A program made the translations under genes and the position numbers. 64,000 bases of DNA from Cordia subcordata (Eukaryota > Streptophyta > Magnoliopsida > Boraginales > Cordiaceae), in assembly GCA_028554755.1 (NCBI GenBank), contig JAPTOF010000007.1, positions 19,401,001-19,465,000 of the forward strand, read 5' to 3'. Of this stretch, positions 35,005 through 46,652 are shown piece by piece (the stretch's first letter is position 1; every line of letters begins with the position of its first letter). The notes beneath the pieces are model-generated. The model was not told the origin of the DNA and made no database searches. It saw only the letters and a program-made list of their open reading frames with translations.

Positions 35005-35387
35005 TTAGTTGTATTGCACATATTGTTTTGATATCTCAAAAAAACTCATCCGCAAGCCAAGCACTCAAACACCTGTAGAAGAAGGACTCAAGCACGTGAC
35101 TAAAGTTTTAAATGCTATTTGATTACATTACCTTTTAAACCCTTAGTCTCATACTTTTAATTTTAATTTAAAAAATTAAGCATAGAATAGGACTTATACC
35201 AAAAAATATTAAATGTCCCCTACCATAAGTATTGAGATTGATTAAAAAAAAAATGAAACTCCTTTGAGTTTTCCAAAAAGAGGGTTAAATTATTCTAGAT
35301 GTCACTAAATTATTTTGTTAGTCATGTTTTGACCATTGAACTATTTTTGGTTTCTTAAAAAGACGATTAATTTTTCAAAATAGTCTC

Positions 35388-36297
35388 ATTTAAGTCATTC
35401 TATTAAAAAACTTAACAAATTGTAGTGAAAACATAAATACTTAAAAATTAAGTGACTTAAGTTTTTTTTTAGTTTTTAATTAATTTTCAATCACCTTTTA
35501 TTTCTATCTCTTAATTCTTTTTTTTTCCTTCTTTGCTTTTCCTCTTTTTTCTCTTTCTATTTTTGCTTGTCTTGATTTCTTGTTTTCATAAAGTAATAAA
35601 TTACAAGTATTTTTTTGTTCTAATTTTTCTTAATTTTACTTTGGCTAAAAATAAAAAATTATAATAAAAATATGCTCATTGCGATCATGAGAGAGAGCAC
35701 TCTTGTCATGAGGGGTGCACTTCATATGATTTGGCCCATTGTTATAAAAGAAAAATAGAAATAATAGTAATCTTTTTATTTAAAAATCAGGCACCCGTTA
35801 CACAAATACGGCTTTGCCACCATTTTCGAGGTATATTTAAGTTTGAATATCTTTTTATGTTATAGAAAATTATTTTTCACTCAAAATATTTATTATATCT
35901 ATTTAATATAAAAAATTATTTTATAATAAGAGGCCAAATCATATAAAGTCCACCTCCTCATTATGAAAGTGCTTCCTCTAGTGATTGTAATCAGTTTGTT
36001 GTTATTACAAGTTTTTTTATCCGAAGCAAAATGAAAAATTTAGGACAAAAACAATAATTATAATCCATTATCTGATAAAAACAAGAAAGTAAAACAAGCA
36101 AAAACAAAAAGAGATAAAATAGAGAAAGGAGATAAGATAAAAGAAAAAAAAAAAGAATGAATAGAAAGAAATAAAAGAAGATTGAAAATTAATCAAAATT
36201 TAAAAAGAAAAAAATACTCAAGTAATTAATTTTTAAGTATTTGTGTTTTCACCATAGTTTGTTAAGCTTTTTAATGAAATGACTTAAATAAAACATA
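35388..36297. mobile_element. large fold-back element, arms of about 360 bp
   Basis: The left arm (35388 to about 35750) is matched by the reverse complement of the right arm (about 35930-36297). Anchors on the left are CTTAACAAATTGTAGTGAAA, AATACTTAAAAATTAAGTGA, TTTTTGCTTGTCTTGATTTC and CACTTCATATGATTTGGCC; the right arm carries the diverged complements of each. The spacer is about 180 bp. No coding. The outer left sequence continues beyond 35388, but the right arm runs into a (TA)n tract, so the right end looks lost. Superfamily unknown. Confidence 0.85.
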
Positions 36298-36662
36298 CAT
36301 ACATACATATATATATATGTATATATATGTAGATTTATATATATTTCAAAAGGGAGGCGAGTCTCCCGGAATTTTATTTATGACCAAAATCAATTATGCG
36401 ATAGAAGGCGGGCCAAACCAAGACCTCCTATTTTACTCCTATTTTACTGCTAGATACTACGATGGACAAGCCAATCGTTACATGAGAAATGCAATGCAAC
36501 CTAAAGATGTAAGATACTAACTCAACCAATACAATAAGATCTAATGTAGTAAAGCAATAAACAAGGTGATATTATCACCCTAACAAAGAGACACAAAACA
36601 ACCTATCTAATATCTAAGTCTAATATAAGGAATGCCAAGTTTATCGTAGCAAAGTAAACCTC

Positions 36663-37640
36663 TCAGCTTTGGAAAAGCCAATAAGAATAGACTACTTTCG
36701 AATCCTTCATATGAGCTCCCCCGTTTGCAAGATAATTGACCACAACATTACCTTCCCTATGATGAATATGTACGCGCCAAAATTGAAACTTACCAAGCAA
36801 AAGTCTAACTTGATCAGTCCATCGACATCTATTCCAAGATCCCCTTGACGAGCCTTGAATAAGTTGAACCGCAGCCATGGAGTCCATCTGAACCCATATG
36901 CTGTGAATACCGATCTGCTCACAAATGGACAAGCCATATATCAAACCTTGCAGCTTCGCGTTAATGACCGAAGCTTGCCCCAAATGCACCGCGAATCCAC
37001 ACACCAAATTTCCCTGCGCATCACGAATGACTCGGCCACCACCTGTCAATTTTCCATGATCATGTACACTCCCATCAACATTCAGTTTGACCATGTTTAT
37101 GGGAGGTCTATGCCACCAGACTGGGTGAAGTTTCTTCACGTCTTGTTGCCCCATTGTACAATGAAATAAGCTGGCCACTCTTTCATCCCCTCTTCATTGC
37201 TTAGCTTTAAGAACACTGGCCGTAGACAATTGGGACACCAACCTAGTCATATGCCATGTGATTCTTTCCCCATAAAAGCTCCAGACCTGATGCTTAGCAT
37301 CGTTTCTTTCCAACCAAGTACATCAAAGAATGATTAGGGGAAGAAGAATTCGAATGTGCCCTCTCATGCAGCGAGAATTAGAGGTAAACCACCTCACCAA
37401 AACCAAGCGTATATATTGCAACCCTGCGACTTCAACCTGAAACATAGAGCCAAAATACTGCAAAAATTGCTAGACCTCTAAATTATCAATGAAAAGATGC
37501 TTAATTGTCTTCTCGTTGGCACAACACTGGCATTCAGAAACCATGTAAGTACCCTTCTCTTTAAGACGAGCATCAACAGGCAACCAATTGGTCAAAGTCT
37601 TCCAAACAAAGAAAGATATTTTGAGAGGTAAACTACATAT
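36663..37640 (-). pseudogene. LINE 3' end: zf-RVT and RNase H domains
   Basis: From about 37640 the minus strand reads FFVWKTLTNWLPVDARLKEK, then CQCCANEKTIKHLF, the zf-RVT region found after reverse transcriptase in plant LINEs. After stops the frame 37178-36663 (171 codons) encodes a type I RNase H domain: VKLNVDGSV with the first Asp, GGGRVIRDAQGN, INAKLQGLIYGL where a catalytic Glu is usual, VQMDSMAAVQLI with an Asp, and HIHHREGNVVVNYLAN. The Glu-to-Lys-like change in the NAKLQ motif and the upstream stops suggest it is inactive. The reverse transcriptase and ORF1 are absent, consistent with 5' truncation. Confidence 0.8.
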
Positions 37641-38129
37641 ATATATATATATATTAACCGTGTAAGAACTGAAAAAGCTACAGATACACAGTAAGAAGAA
37701 TATAACATTACTTTATATTGAGTTCCCCCGCCTTGAGACAATAACACTTGTAGCAAAAACAGCAATGACAAAACTAGACCCTAGTTTCAGAATCAACAAA
37801 AAAGCATTGGCCAAGTGACCAACCCGACAATAGTCCTGCCATGGCTCCATGTACCAAACTGAGTACACTCTAAAACATGGGTCCTATAATTCTAAGGCTC
37901 ACCATCTAAATGCCACACGACCAAAACATTCTACTCATAGCATGACCAAAAGGCAAAGTACAAAAGCAGGCATTTTTGTGTGTCTGTGTGATCACTGTTT
38001 ATTGGGTTGCTTCTTTATTCGGCAACCACTCAAATAACCCTCTCTGACACAAAATTAAAATTCATAAGGGCCCCGCTTTTTTATCATGGGGGTGGTGATT
38101 AAGCGGACCGGATTGAAGAATTTTCTTCT
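37641..38129. other. intergenic between LINE remnant and dCTP pyrophosphatase gene
   Basis: Begins with a short (TA)n run. No gene recognised; the last part is probably 3' UTR of the gene at 38130. Confidence 0.4.
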
Positions 38130-39784
38130 TTATTGCTGATTTCCGTTCTCATTGTTGTCATTGATAACATTATTGTACTTGGAGGCAGAGGCTTTGCCGG
38201 CAGCGGCATTAACTGGATACTTGAGAGCATTTAGTTGGATCTTGCGAAGGGCAGCTTTGCCGAGATCAATGCCACACATATCAGAGAGTCTCACAAGGTA
38301 GAGTAAAACATCTGAGAGTTCCTCCCCTAGGTGTTGTTTCTCTTCGTCTTCCCAATCTGGCAACCCCTTTGGTACCTCTCCTTTCCATTGGAAGATTTCG
38401 GAAAGTTCTCCAACCTCTCCGACCTGAAAGTTGGCGTATCATCAGAAGATTCAATAATAGTGAATTAATGAAATTATGATGTCAATCATACGTGTAGTTA
38501 TGTTATGTTTAAATAATTTAAATAGTTTACAAGAGAGAAATTCAAATTCATCAAATAGTGTTCAGACTTAGGAATCGTTTGAATAGACTTTTCTTGTTCA
38601 TATGTCATTCATTGAAAAGTGTAAAGTGGTAAGACACATACGTGTAATTTCTTATAGTACGTACATTATTCTCAATGATCAACAATTTTTCAAAGACAAA
38701 TGGCCTTCGGAAGAATAATGCCATCACTGGAGACGTGTTTTTAGCCAAACAACTTTGGTAAGTGGACTCTAAATTGTCCAAAAAAGGGAAATTCGCCGGA
38801 CCAAATTCCTTTGCCCTATGTATATAAAGTCATGCTTAGTTAAAGAAATATATATTAAAAGAAAAGAAAGTGTACTCAAAACCAAATCATTATAGTTTAC
38901 ACTTGTTTATAGAGAGATAAAGAGTGTTAAAAATCCTCAAGAAAAGAGGAATGACTAGTTTATGTATCCCGCGACGTTACGGGGTTTATTTTATAATAGG
39001 TATAATTTAATAATCAAATTTTATGAATGAAAGAATTTAATAATGTTTTATAGGTATGTTCTTGTTAACACAAAGATTTAAGGTATTTTAATAATAAAAA
39101 ATCAAAGGTTAATGACATACATGTAATGTTAAAAAAATTAAAAAAACAATTATTATATGACATCCTCCTCAAACATTCAAAAATAAAGAAAAATACTCAT
39201 AAAAGTATTAAAAACATTAAAATACTAAAGAAAAGCTATGTGATTCCGCGTGCATTTTAATTTAGAATTATACCATGTTGTGGATAAAAAAAGTTGTTTG
39301 TCGCTTTATCAACAATAGAAAATAAATATTGACTATTACAAAAAAAAAAAAAAAATAACAATCGACAGTAACGTGACACCTTCCCCAAGGTTAAATACAA
39401 TAATATGTACAAAATACTCGCGTTAGAAAATAAAGAAAAAGAGCTTGGTCGCTAACTTTTTAAAATGATTTAGAGAGACATGCATACTAATTTTTCGAAA
39501 AGAAAATACAATTATAATTATCGATGGAGTAACGCATCGAACCTCATTCAATTATCTCAATATGAAGTTACTCCCATTTATACATTATAAGAGAATCCGA
39601 ACCCAAATTCTTGGAAAAGAAAAACAGACAAGAAAAGCTATTTTACCATAGCCAGAAGAAGGTTTCTGGGGCTGTGAAAACGTTCCCAATCTCTTTCCTT
39701 AGCAAAATCATCCATTTTTCTCTTGAGGAGGTCCAGGGTTACAATCTCTTCTCCTCCTCCTCCATAGGCTGATCCTTTTGTCAT
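38130..39784 (-). CDS. DCTPP1: dCTP pyrophosphatase 1-like (MazG-fold NTP pyrophosphatase), two exons
   Basis: Exon 1 (39647-39784, 46 codons) encodes MTKGSAYGGGGEEIVTLDLL and FAKERDWERFHSPRNLLLAM. Exon 2 (38130-38423) starts VGEVGELSEIFQWKGEVPKG and runs to a stop, for a 143-residue protein, the usual length. Junctions are ATG|GTAAAA and TTTCAG|GTC in phase 0. The all-alpha MazG-type fold is shown by WE.fHSPRNLL, the metal-binding GEVGELSE motif and the EELSDVLLYLVRL helix with its Glu/Asp pair. The family hydrolyses dCTP and modified dCTP to the monophosphate, cleaning the nucleotide pool. The C-terminal Asn-rich tail is variable in plants. The 1223-bp intron holds a possible Helitron end. 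Complete and probably functional. Confidence 0.92.
38953..38980 (-). mobile_element. possible Helitron 3' end within the DCTPP1 intron
   Basis: On the minus strand CCCCGTAACGTCGCGGG, which can form a short GC hairpin, is followed by a spacer of about 9 bases and CTAGT, the usual end of plant Helitrons. I could not define the 5' TC end with the A/T insertion site, so only the 3' terminus is claimed. Confidence 0.45.
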
Positions 39785-41515
39785 CTTTTTTTTTTTTGTT
39801 TTGGTTTGTTTGTTTGCTTCTTTTTTTTTTTTTTGTCTTTTAACAACCCCACTGAGAAATAGACAAAGATTTGGATAGAGAAATTAGAAGGCTTTTTTGC
39901 TCACAAAAGCAATGAGTGGTGTTCAATGTGAAATGGACACCAAGCTTTTGGCTGCTACATATAAGAGAGAGCAGACCAGAAAACAAGGGGGTCATCTTCA
40001 ATGATATTTTCTGTTTGCTGAAAATGAAGTGAAAGATACGGGTGACGGGCTATTACCAGTTCCTTTTACGTTTTGGAAAACGGCACGTGTCAGTGTTAGA
40101 CAGGGATTTTCGCCTCGATCTCAGGACAGTAGGAGGCTTCGAGTGTTTTCTTTTCTGTTAATTTTCTACGTACTTGTTAAAAGGATTCATTAGACAATTT
40201 TTTTTATCAGTGTATAATATTTTTTAATAAAAAATTTTAATATTTTAAATTATTTTTACACTAAATTTATTATTGTTAATTATTCTTTCTTTCAGCTGAA
40301 TTATATTTAATGAAAGAATGGTTAAGGAGAAAAATCATTTATTAAATTCACGACAAAAGAGGGAAAAAATTAGGTTGTGGACAATCCGATGAGTAAATTA
40401 GGAACAAAATGTTTTCAATAAATGAGGAAATTATTAAAATTCTCACAAGAAAGAAAATAAAAAAGATTAGTGTTGCCGAATAGTTTTAAATAATTCTGGC
40501 AACACGATTTTATACGATAATATTTTGTATAATCTTGGCAATATGATGGGAAACCTTTGACAATATTGGCACGATCAACTTTTGATATGAGAAGATCTTC
40601 ATGCTGAAAAAAAGGAGATTCTTTTCCTTTTTACCCAATAATAAACAAGTGAATTTCATTAAAACATTTACAAACTTGATTCTATTAAATGACACACTTA
40701 AAAGGAAAAGATATCTTGTTAATACAGATGATCATTACTTCTTTTAAATATTTAGACGTGGCTAATTTATTAACTTGACTGATATTGTAAACATGATAGC
40801 TATACTATTGCTTGATTGCTATGTCTGTAATCTCCAATCATTTAAAGGCCTTATTGAGGTGATTTCCTTCCAAAAAAGGAAAGGATAAAATAATTATTGC
40901 TACTCATCATTAAGGAAGATAATCCATAATTAATTGTATCATTTAAATCCACAAAAAAGAATAGGGGTAAATTACTAAAGAGCCTGGATGTATATTTTTA
41001 TTTAATTTGACTGCTTAATGTGGTGATTTCTTACGAAAACAGATACAGCTAAAATTATTATTCCTAATTACTAAGGAAGATAATAACGCAACAATATCTA
41101 TTTAACTCCGGAAAAATTAATTAAGAGAAGGATTAATTACTCAAACAGCCTTTATTTATTTTTGGGAAAAGGGCAATTTGATGTGCTGATACTTTCTAAT
41201 AGAATCATATATGTGAACAAATTCTTTTATTAGCTTATTTTGCATTTATTTAAACATTTTATTTTTTAATGTTTGAAAATCGTAGTTAATTAATATTTTT
41301 CAGATTTCATTTATTTATAAAATTTCTTTCATTTAGCCCCAAAAAAAGTACATAATGGGGAGTATCAATAACATACTATGTTTCTTGAGATTTCAGATTT
41401 TTTTTATATATTTATTTGATGTTTAAAAAAATGTTGCGTAAGATTTAAAACATAAAAGGAAATGCTACGCAACATTTGAAAAGAAAAGAAATACCACCGA
41501 TGGAAAATACTAAGG
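39785..41515. other. promoter side of DCTPP1 and intergenic DNA
   Basis: Immediately upstream of the ATG the minus strand is A-rich (poly-A-like runs broken by CAAACAAACAAACC), a probable 5' UTR. Beyond about 40000 it is AT-rich, with no gene recognised. Confidence 0.4.
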
Positions 41516-42604
41516 GTTAATTTCAAAAGAGTCTCCAATGTTGTCACTAGTTTTTAAATTAAATTCCAATTGTCTTAGAAGGTTCAAATTATTCCTTAAT
41601 ATTTCATAAATAATTTACCAAATCGGTCCTTATTGTTTAAAACATTCGTAATTTTTTTTTAAATTTAAAAAAATCCCCAACCCTAACTCAAACTTATGTT
41701 TCTCATAAAATTCAAACCTAAGTCCTCACTAGAGGCAGAACCAAGGAGCGACGTGGGGAGGGGTTCAGTCTGCGGGGGCCTGGGCCTCCTAAGTTTCAAA
41801 ATGATATATGGTCTATATAAAGCTTTTAAAAGTTTTTCATGGTTCGTTCCCCTTAATTTTTTTCCTCTTGTGGAAGTTTTTTCGTAATAATTTTTTAGTA
41901 TACATTTAGTTTTTATGTGGATAGCATTTCATTGATCAAATCTTTACAATAAATACGTAATTTTAAAATTTTAATAATGCTTAATTTATTTATTTTACTG
42001 TTAGGTACTTAGAGTTTTTCTTGCAAGATAAATTTAAGAAAGTTCATAAATTTTAAGGGGTCTTTTTAAAGAGAATTTATTTATTTAGGGAGTTTCTCCA
42101 TTTGTAATTTATTTATTCTTTTGGCTAGATAATTTAGAAAAGGAGAGAATAACTTAATTTAATTTTATTAACTTTCCTTTATATTTTCTTACACTTTTTT
42201 ATGCTTAGAATATCTAATATTACCAACTTTTATTGCTATGATTATTGTTACATAAGTTGTTCGATCCCTCTCACTCTCGTACCATCAACTTTTGTTATTA
42301 TTATTGTTATATATGTGGGGTTCTCTTTCAGACTCTCACATGAAAAGAAAAGAAGCTTGTTATTTTAGTTGATAATATCTCGATGATAATTTCATTCAAG
42401 TACGTAAATGAATCTTGACACCCTCAATAAGCTCTAGTACCGTAAATGGTGAAAACTTGGCTTGTTATTTTGTTATTTTAGTTGATAATATCTCGATAAA
42501 TAGTCTCTACCATTTGAACTACTCGTTATTCCATATTTAAATAAGTCACTAATATTAAATAAATTTCCAAATTAATCACTCATTTTGGGGATCGTTCTTA
42601 ACAA
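41516..42604. other. AT-rich repeat-derived DNA, no gene
   Basis: The left border GGTTAATTTCAAAAGAGTCT resembles, inverted, the block GAGGCTAATTTGAA at about 42845. A diverged SINE relic lies at about 41670-41750 on the minus strand (GAGGACTTAGGTTTGAATTT). No coding recognised. Confidence 0.35.
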
Positions 42605-42705
42605 ATTCCCGAATCCAACCCAAACTTGGTCCCCCACAGAGTTCAAACCTAGATCATCACTTTTGAAAGAGATAGTATTAACCACTTCAGTTACCTTTTA
42701 ATCTT
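42605..42705 (-). mobile_element. tRNA-derived SINE, diverged copy C
   Basis: The minus strand reads GGTAACTGAAGTGGTTAATA, a CTCTTTCAAAAGTGATGATC middle and a box-B-like AGGTTTGAACTC, then GGGGGACC. It is colinear with the copies at 16893 and 46545 but more diverged. Confidence 0.5.
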
Positions 42706-43654
42706 AACCATTCATTCATTCACCCACTCATTAACTAACTCTCACTCACTCACTCATACAAATGTTTTCAAAACAATGAAGATTAATTTGACATATTTGT
42801 GATTTATAAAACAATGAGGATCAATTTGAACCTTTTAAAATCATAGAGGCTAATTTGAAAAAAATATATAAAAATGAGAAAAATTGGTCACAAAGCATGC
42901 AACAGGGGTTGCATGTAATTTTATATGACAAACAGTAGCATCTAGTTGAAGCTGAAGTAGAATCAGAAGATGTTCAACGGAGTGGATCATGGCAACAAGT
43001 GAAGTACAATTGAGCATAGGAGTTTGGAGTGGCTTGCTTTTGCCTTTGGTACTCTGAAAAATGGGTCCTTCATGTTTATTGATATCATCTTTCCAAATTA
43101 AATTCCCTTCTGCCATTTACTGATTACAAATCGATTCAAACAAAAATACAAAATCCCCCCATGTGATCTATCTGCTTCTTGATTGGGACCACTTTCATGT
43201 GCAACTTGCAGTCTTCTCTCTTAATAGAATCTTTGAACACAACTTATCCTACTGGCCTGAAATTGGAACTGTATTTTCAAACATCAAAACTGGCTAGCTA
43301 TTCTCATTACTGGTTTTCAAGTGTTTTTTTTTTTTTTTAAATTCTTTGCCTGGTGAATTTGCATTAGGTGTACAAATTTGTTACCTCAATTATATTAAGG
43401 TTTAGAAATGTTGTGAGGTAGATAATGGAATCCTTCTCATCTTTCTTATAGTTTGTGACTATCTGTTTTAATGATAATTGTCTATTTTCGCATATTATTT
43501 TATTTTTTATGGCTAGAAACACTTCAACGAAGTCTTTCAAATTGACGTAGAGCTCTGAAATCTGCTATATATGTAACTTCTCAAAAAGAAAGCCAATGAT
43601 TCGATTCAGTTGATAATAAAAGGTACGCTAGAAGTAGCCATTATGAAATAGCTG
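42706..43654. other. intergenic; one small unassigned ORF
   Basis: The minus frame 42850-43116 (88 codons, MAEGNLIWKDDINKHEGPIF...) has a reasonable start but no recognisable domain and ends in hydrophobic low complexity. I do not annotate it as a gene. Confidence 0.3.
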
Positions 43655-43909
43655 GGTAAATTGCACGTAGGCCCTTTATGTTTTATCATAAGTATATATT
43701 ACCCTTTATATTTTCGTTTTGAGGACCACAGGGAGGTTTTGTGGCTATTTTTTGGAATATATATGTTATAGAATTTAAAACCACAGGGTGTCCTTACTTA
43801 CACTTACGATAAACCATCAGAGAATCTAGTGCAATTGTAGAATTTAAAACCACAGGGGATCCCTTGCTTACGCTTATGATAAACTATAAGAAAGTCTGGT
43901 GTAATTTAC
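43655..43909. repeat. MITE with internal duplication
   Basis: The left end GTAAATTGCACGTAGGCCC and the reverse complement of the right end, GTAAATTACACCAGACTTTC, form an imperfect inverted repeat that extends through TTTATCATAAG. Inside, a unit of about 68 bp starting TAGAATTTAAAACCACAGGG occurs twice. Both flanks contain GCTG. Confidence 0.7.
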
Positions 43910-45004
43910 GCTGAAATAGCCTCTTAAAAGTACTGTTTCTGCCAGTTGAATGTTTGCCAACACATTTAACAGAGCTTAGCTTAGTACTGGGAATGTGCTC
44001 GTAAGACCATGTCTTCACTGCTGTTTGGCCGTGCTTATTTGTCTAGTTATGGATGTTCCTTAATTTTATAAAACCAATTTATAATTAGATAAATGAATAC
44101 AATCAAATAACCTCTTAATAAATAGCAAATGATACTCGTTCTGTCACCACAAGTTAGCATTTTCTGTATCCTTCCTCGTCTATAGGTGCCTAGGTATTTA
44201 CCTTAAGCCTTTCCTTATTTGAATCTCGCCATTCACTTTATTGGTTATACCATCTTTAGGCACTGCTAAATGGATGCCAAATCTAATAATAGGAAGAATC
44301 GCTGGGAAATGCATGGTATTACTCTATAAAAACTTAAGAAAATAGGAAGGCTGTGGATGATCAGTTATGGTACACTTTTTTAAAAGAAATAGAGAACCCA
44401 CCAATTAGAGTAAAGCGTGCTCTCGAAACTAGAGTCACTCATTCTCGTCTCCATCGATTAACCTACTCGAGAGCCATCTGGAGATCGATCCGAAGAAGAG
44501 AAGCTTGAACTTAAAAGAACGAAAGATATGCCATTTCCAAATGGAGTAGGAGAAAAATGAAAGAAAATAATTTTGAAAGTCACTGAACCATTTTTATATT
44601 TCTTTTCTCATGAGTTCTGCTTTCTGAACATAATTTTATCACTGCAGCTTAGACAAAATAACAAATACAAACAAAAAGCTGAAAAAGATAACGATACAAA
44701 AGATCTCTTGCCAATAAAAAATATGAACCATACTTAGCTCCAAAATTTCATACAAGTCGGACTCTGACAGGCGACAGCTAATCTCTTACCTATCTAGTAG
44801 TTTCAGGAAGAAAATTGTAATGTTCCAAACTCAACAACTGGTCTATCACCTCAAGTGAGCCTAAGCGTCTAGCCTTAGAGGCGTGATAGAAATAGTGTTG
44901 GCAAGAGAAAATTCAAGACACGGACACTTATTCTTCCTAGCGAATAACTATATTTCTATGACTCAAACTCGTGACCAAGTCGCGATACACGCGACGGTTT
45001 AATT
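43910..45004. other. intergenic, 3' side of EPFL9
   Basis: No gene recognised. The nearest few hundred bases to 45005 should include the EPFL9 3' UTR. Confidence 0.4.
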
Positions 45005-45899
45005 TTACCTGTGGCAGACACATTTGTAGTGGTAGGGACTATTGATAGGGTCGTTCCCCTCGACTGGAACTTGCTCAGCTCTGCACTTATATTTGCACCC
45101 CTTGCATTCATTGTAAGTGCAGGTTGGCGCCACTGATCCTATCATCAATCTTCTTGAATTCTGAATATTCGTGCTTTTAATGTAAGTAAGAGCGGAAGAA
45201 AGTTCATCGTGATGCAATCCGAAAATATACATTCCACGGCTGTTCTTTGATGATAATAGAATAATGGGTTTGTTTAGATTGGTTTTAGAAAAGAATATCT
45301 TCTTTGCAATAAATATTTGAGTTAAATTTCAAAAGAAGTTGGAACTTTGAAAAAGAGTTCAATTTCAGCTTCTTTAGAAATCAAAATTTTTAGCTTTTGA
45401 AAAAAAAAAAAATTGTTTTCAAAGGTTTTAGGTAAAAAAAGAAACTTTTTTCAAAACCCATCTCAAACAAGACCAATGTTGCACCACGATGATGTTACCT
45501 GAAAGTACTTCAATTTTCTTTCTGATGTGGAGACTTGATTCCTATGATAATATGGGAATGCCACTTGAGCTCTATACCCTGCAACACCTATAATGAATAA
45601 GAACACATATTACAAGATTAGTAGAAAATTTTGTGAATATGGCCCGTATTTTGGATGGGTCTATGCGTTCTTTTGGGCTTGTATGAGAAGTTCGTTTTAA
45701 AACTATAATATATAGCAATGCTCTTTATTCGCAATCCGGTTTCTCAACTCTTTTGGCAGCAAATGCAGTGTAAGTATACAAAAGAGAAACAAGTTTATGA
45801 AAAAGAGAGAGGGAGAGTTGAATTACCTTGTATGATTAATGCTGAACAAATTAAGGTGAAGAAGAGCAAATAAAAGAAAGGATGCTTAGCATTTGCCAT
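45005..45899 (-). CDS. EPFL9: EPFL9 / STOMAGEN, secreted stomatal-density peptide, three exons
   Basis: Exon 1 (45827-45899) encodes the signal peptide MANAKHPFFYLLFFTLICSA LIIQ. Exon 2 (45499-45578) encodes the pro-region YRAQVAFPYYHRNQ...KYFQ. Exon 3 (45005-45160) encodes NSRRLMIGSVAPTCTYNE and the rest of the peptide. Phases (1, then 0) and GT/AG sites agree, giving 102 residues, the same length as Arabidopsis STOMAGEN. The last 45 residues begin at IGS and carry six cysteines (TC, EC, GC, KC, KC, VC) and the near-invariant AEQVPVEGNDPINS motif. The mature peptide is made in mesophyll, competes with EPF1/EPF2 for the TMM-ERECTA receptors and raises stomatal density. Intron 2 contains a MITE. 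Identity is very secure. Confidence 0.96.
45266..45474. repeat. MITE, family 1 copy D, in EPFL9 intron 2
   Basis: Ends GGGTTTGTTTAGATTGG and, reverse-complemented, GGTCTTGTTTGAGATGGG. It fills most of the 338-bp intron and stops 24 bp from the exon 2 donor. Confidence 0.7.
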
Positions 45900-46544
45900 T
45901 TTGTCCCCCCAAGAATTGAGATAAGTTTTAAGGGAGAAATGACTAGAAAGTCTGTATATCTAGAGGATATGTGAGTGAATGAGAGAGAGAGAGCGGATAG
46001 AAGTCAAGGGTTGTGGTTAAACGGCGATCATAAGAGATAGGATGGCAAAATATGCAGTACCGAGAATGGCACATTGTATTACGCGTTAGCGTTACTCTTA
46101 TTATAAAGGTTTTTGGCTCCACATTTACGTGGCCAAATTTCCATCTTTTATAATTTTTTATTTGTAGAATAACCATATTTCAAGTTATGAACATAATGGA
46201 TTGATTTGTCATATTTTTAAAATAAGAGACTTAATTATTAAAAAAAGTTGATGTAAGAGACCAAATAAGTTATTAAACCAAAAAAATGATTCAATTCCTT
46301 TTTTAATTAGGAATAGGGCCAAATGCCCATCACCACCCGTGATTTGTCTACTTAATTCATTACTTTCCTTTATTTTACAACTTACCACATTATCCTTGTA
46401 TTTTTTAAAAAATAGCATATAATTTCCTACCTTGGTTTTTTCTTCAAATTAACACATTGTGTATCATAAGTGTCTTTTTCTCTTTGCATCTATGAGTATT
46501 AAACTTGCAATATGTAGTATATTCCTACATAAATAGTCTTAGAT
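45900..46544. other. EPFL9 promoter side and intergenic DNA
   Basis: A weak TATA-like TAGATATACAG lies about 55-65 bp upstream of the EPFL9 ATG on the minus strand, and a GAGAGAGAGAG tract at about 45980. No other gene recognised. Confidence 0.4.
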
Positions 46545-46652
46545 GGGATTGGAGAGTAAGTCAAGTGATTAAGACTACTTCTCCAAAGAATAAGATCCTG
46601 AGTTCAAATCTCATGGAGGATGGGGGTTCGGTTAAGGGAAAAAAAAAAAAAA
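46545..46652 (+). mobile_element. tRNA-derived SINE, copy B
   Basis: GGGATTGGAGAGTAAGTCAA begins the unit; box-A-like AAGTCAAGTGATTAAGAC and box-B-like GAGTTCAAATCTC follow, then GGAGGATGGGGGTTCGG and an A tail. It shares the ACTACTT(T)CTCCAAA middle and overall layout with the copy at 16893. Confidence 0.75.

Noticed and set aside
36855..37169. 104-codon plus frame
   Set aside because: Antisense to the LINE RNase H domain.
39541..39600. Candidate Helitron 5' end (TCTCTTATAATG on minus)
   Set aside because: The base before TC is not A as required for insertion between A and T.
42850..43116. 88-codon minus frame beginning MAEGNLIWKDD
   Set aside because: No recognisable family and a hydrophobic low-complexity end; not enough to call a gene.
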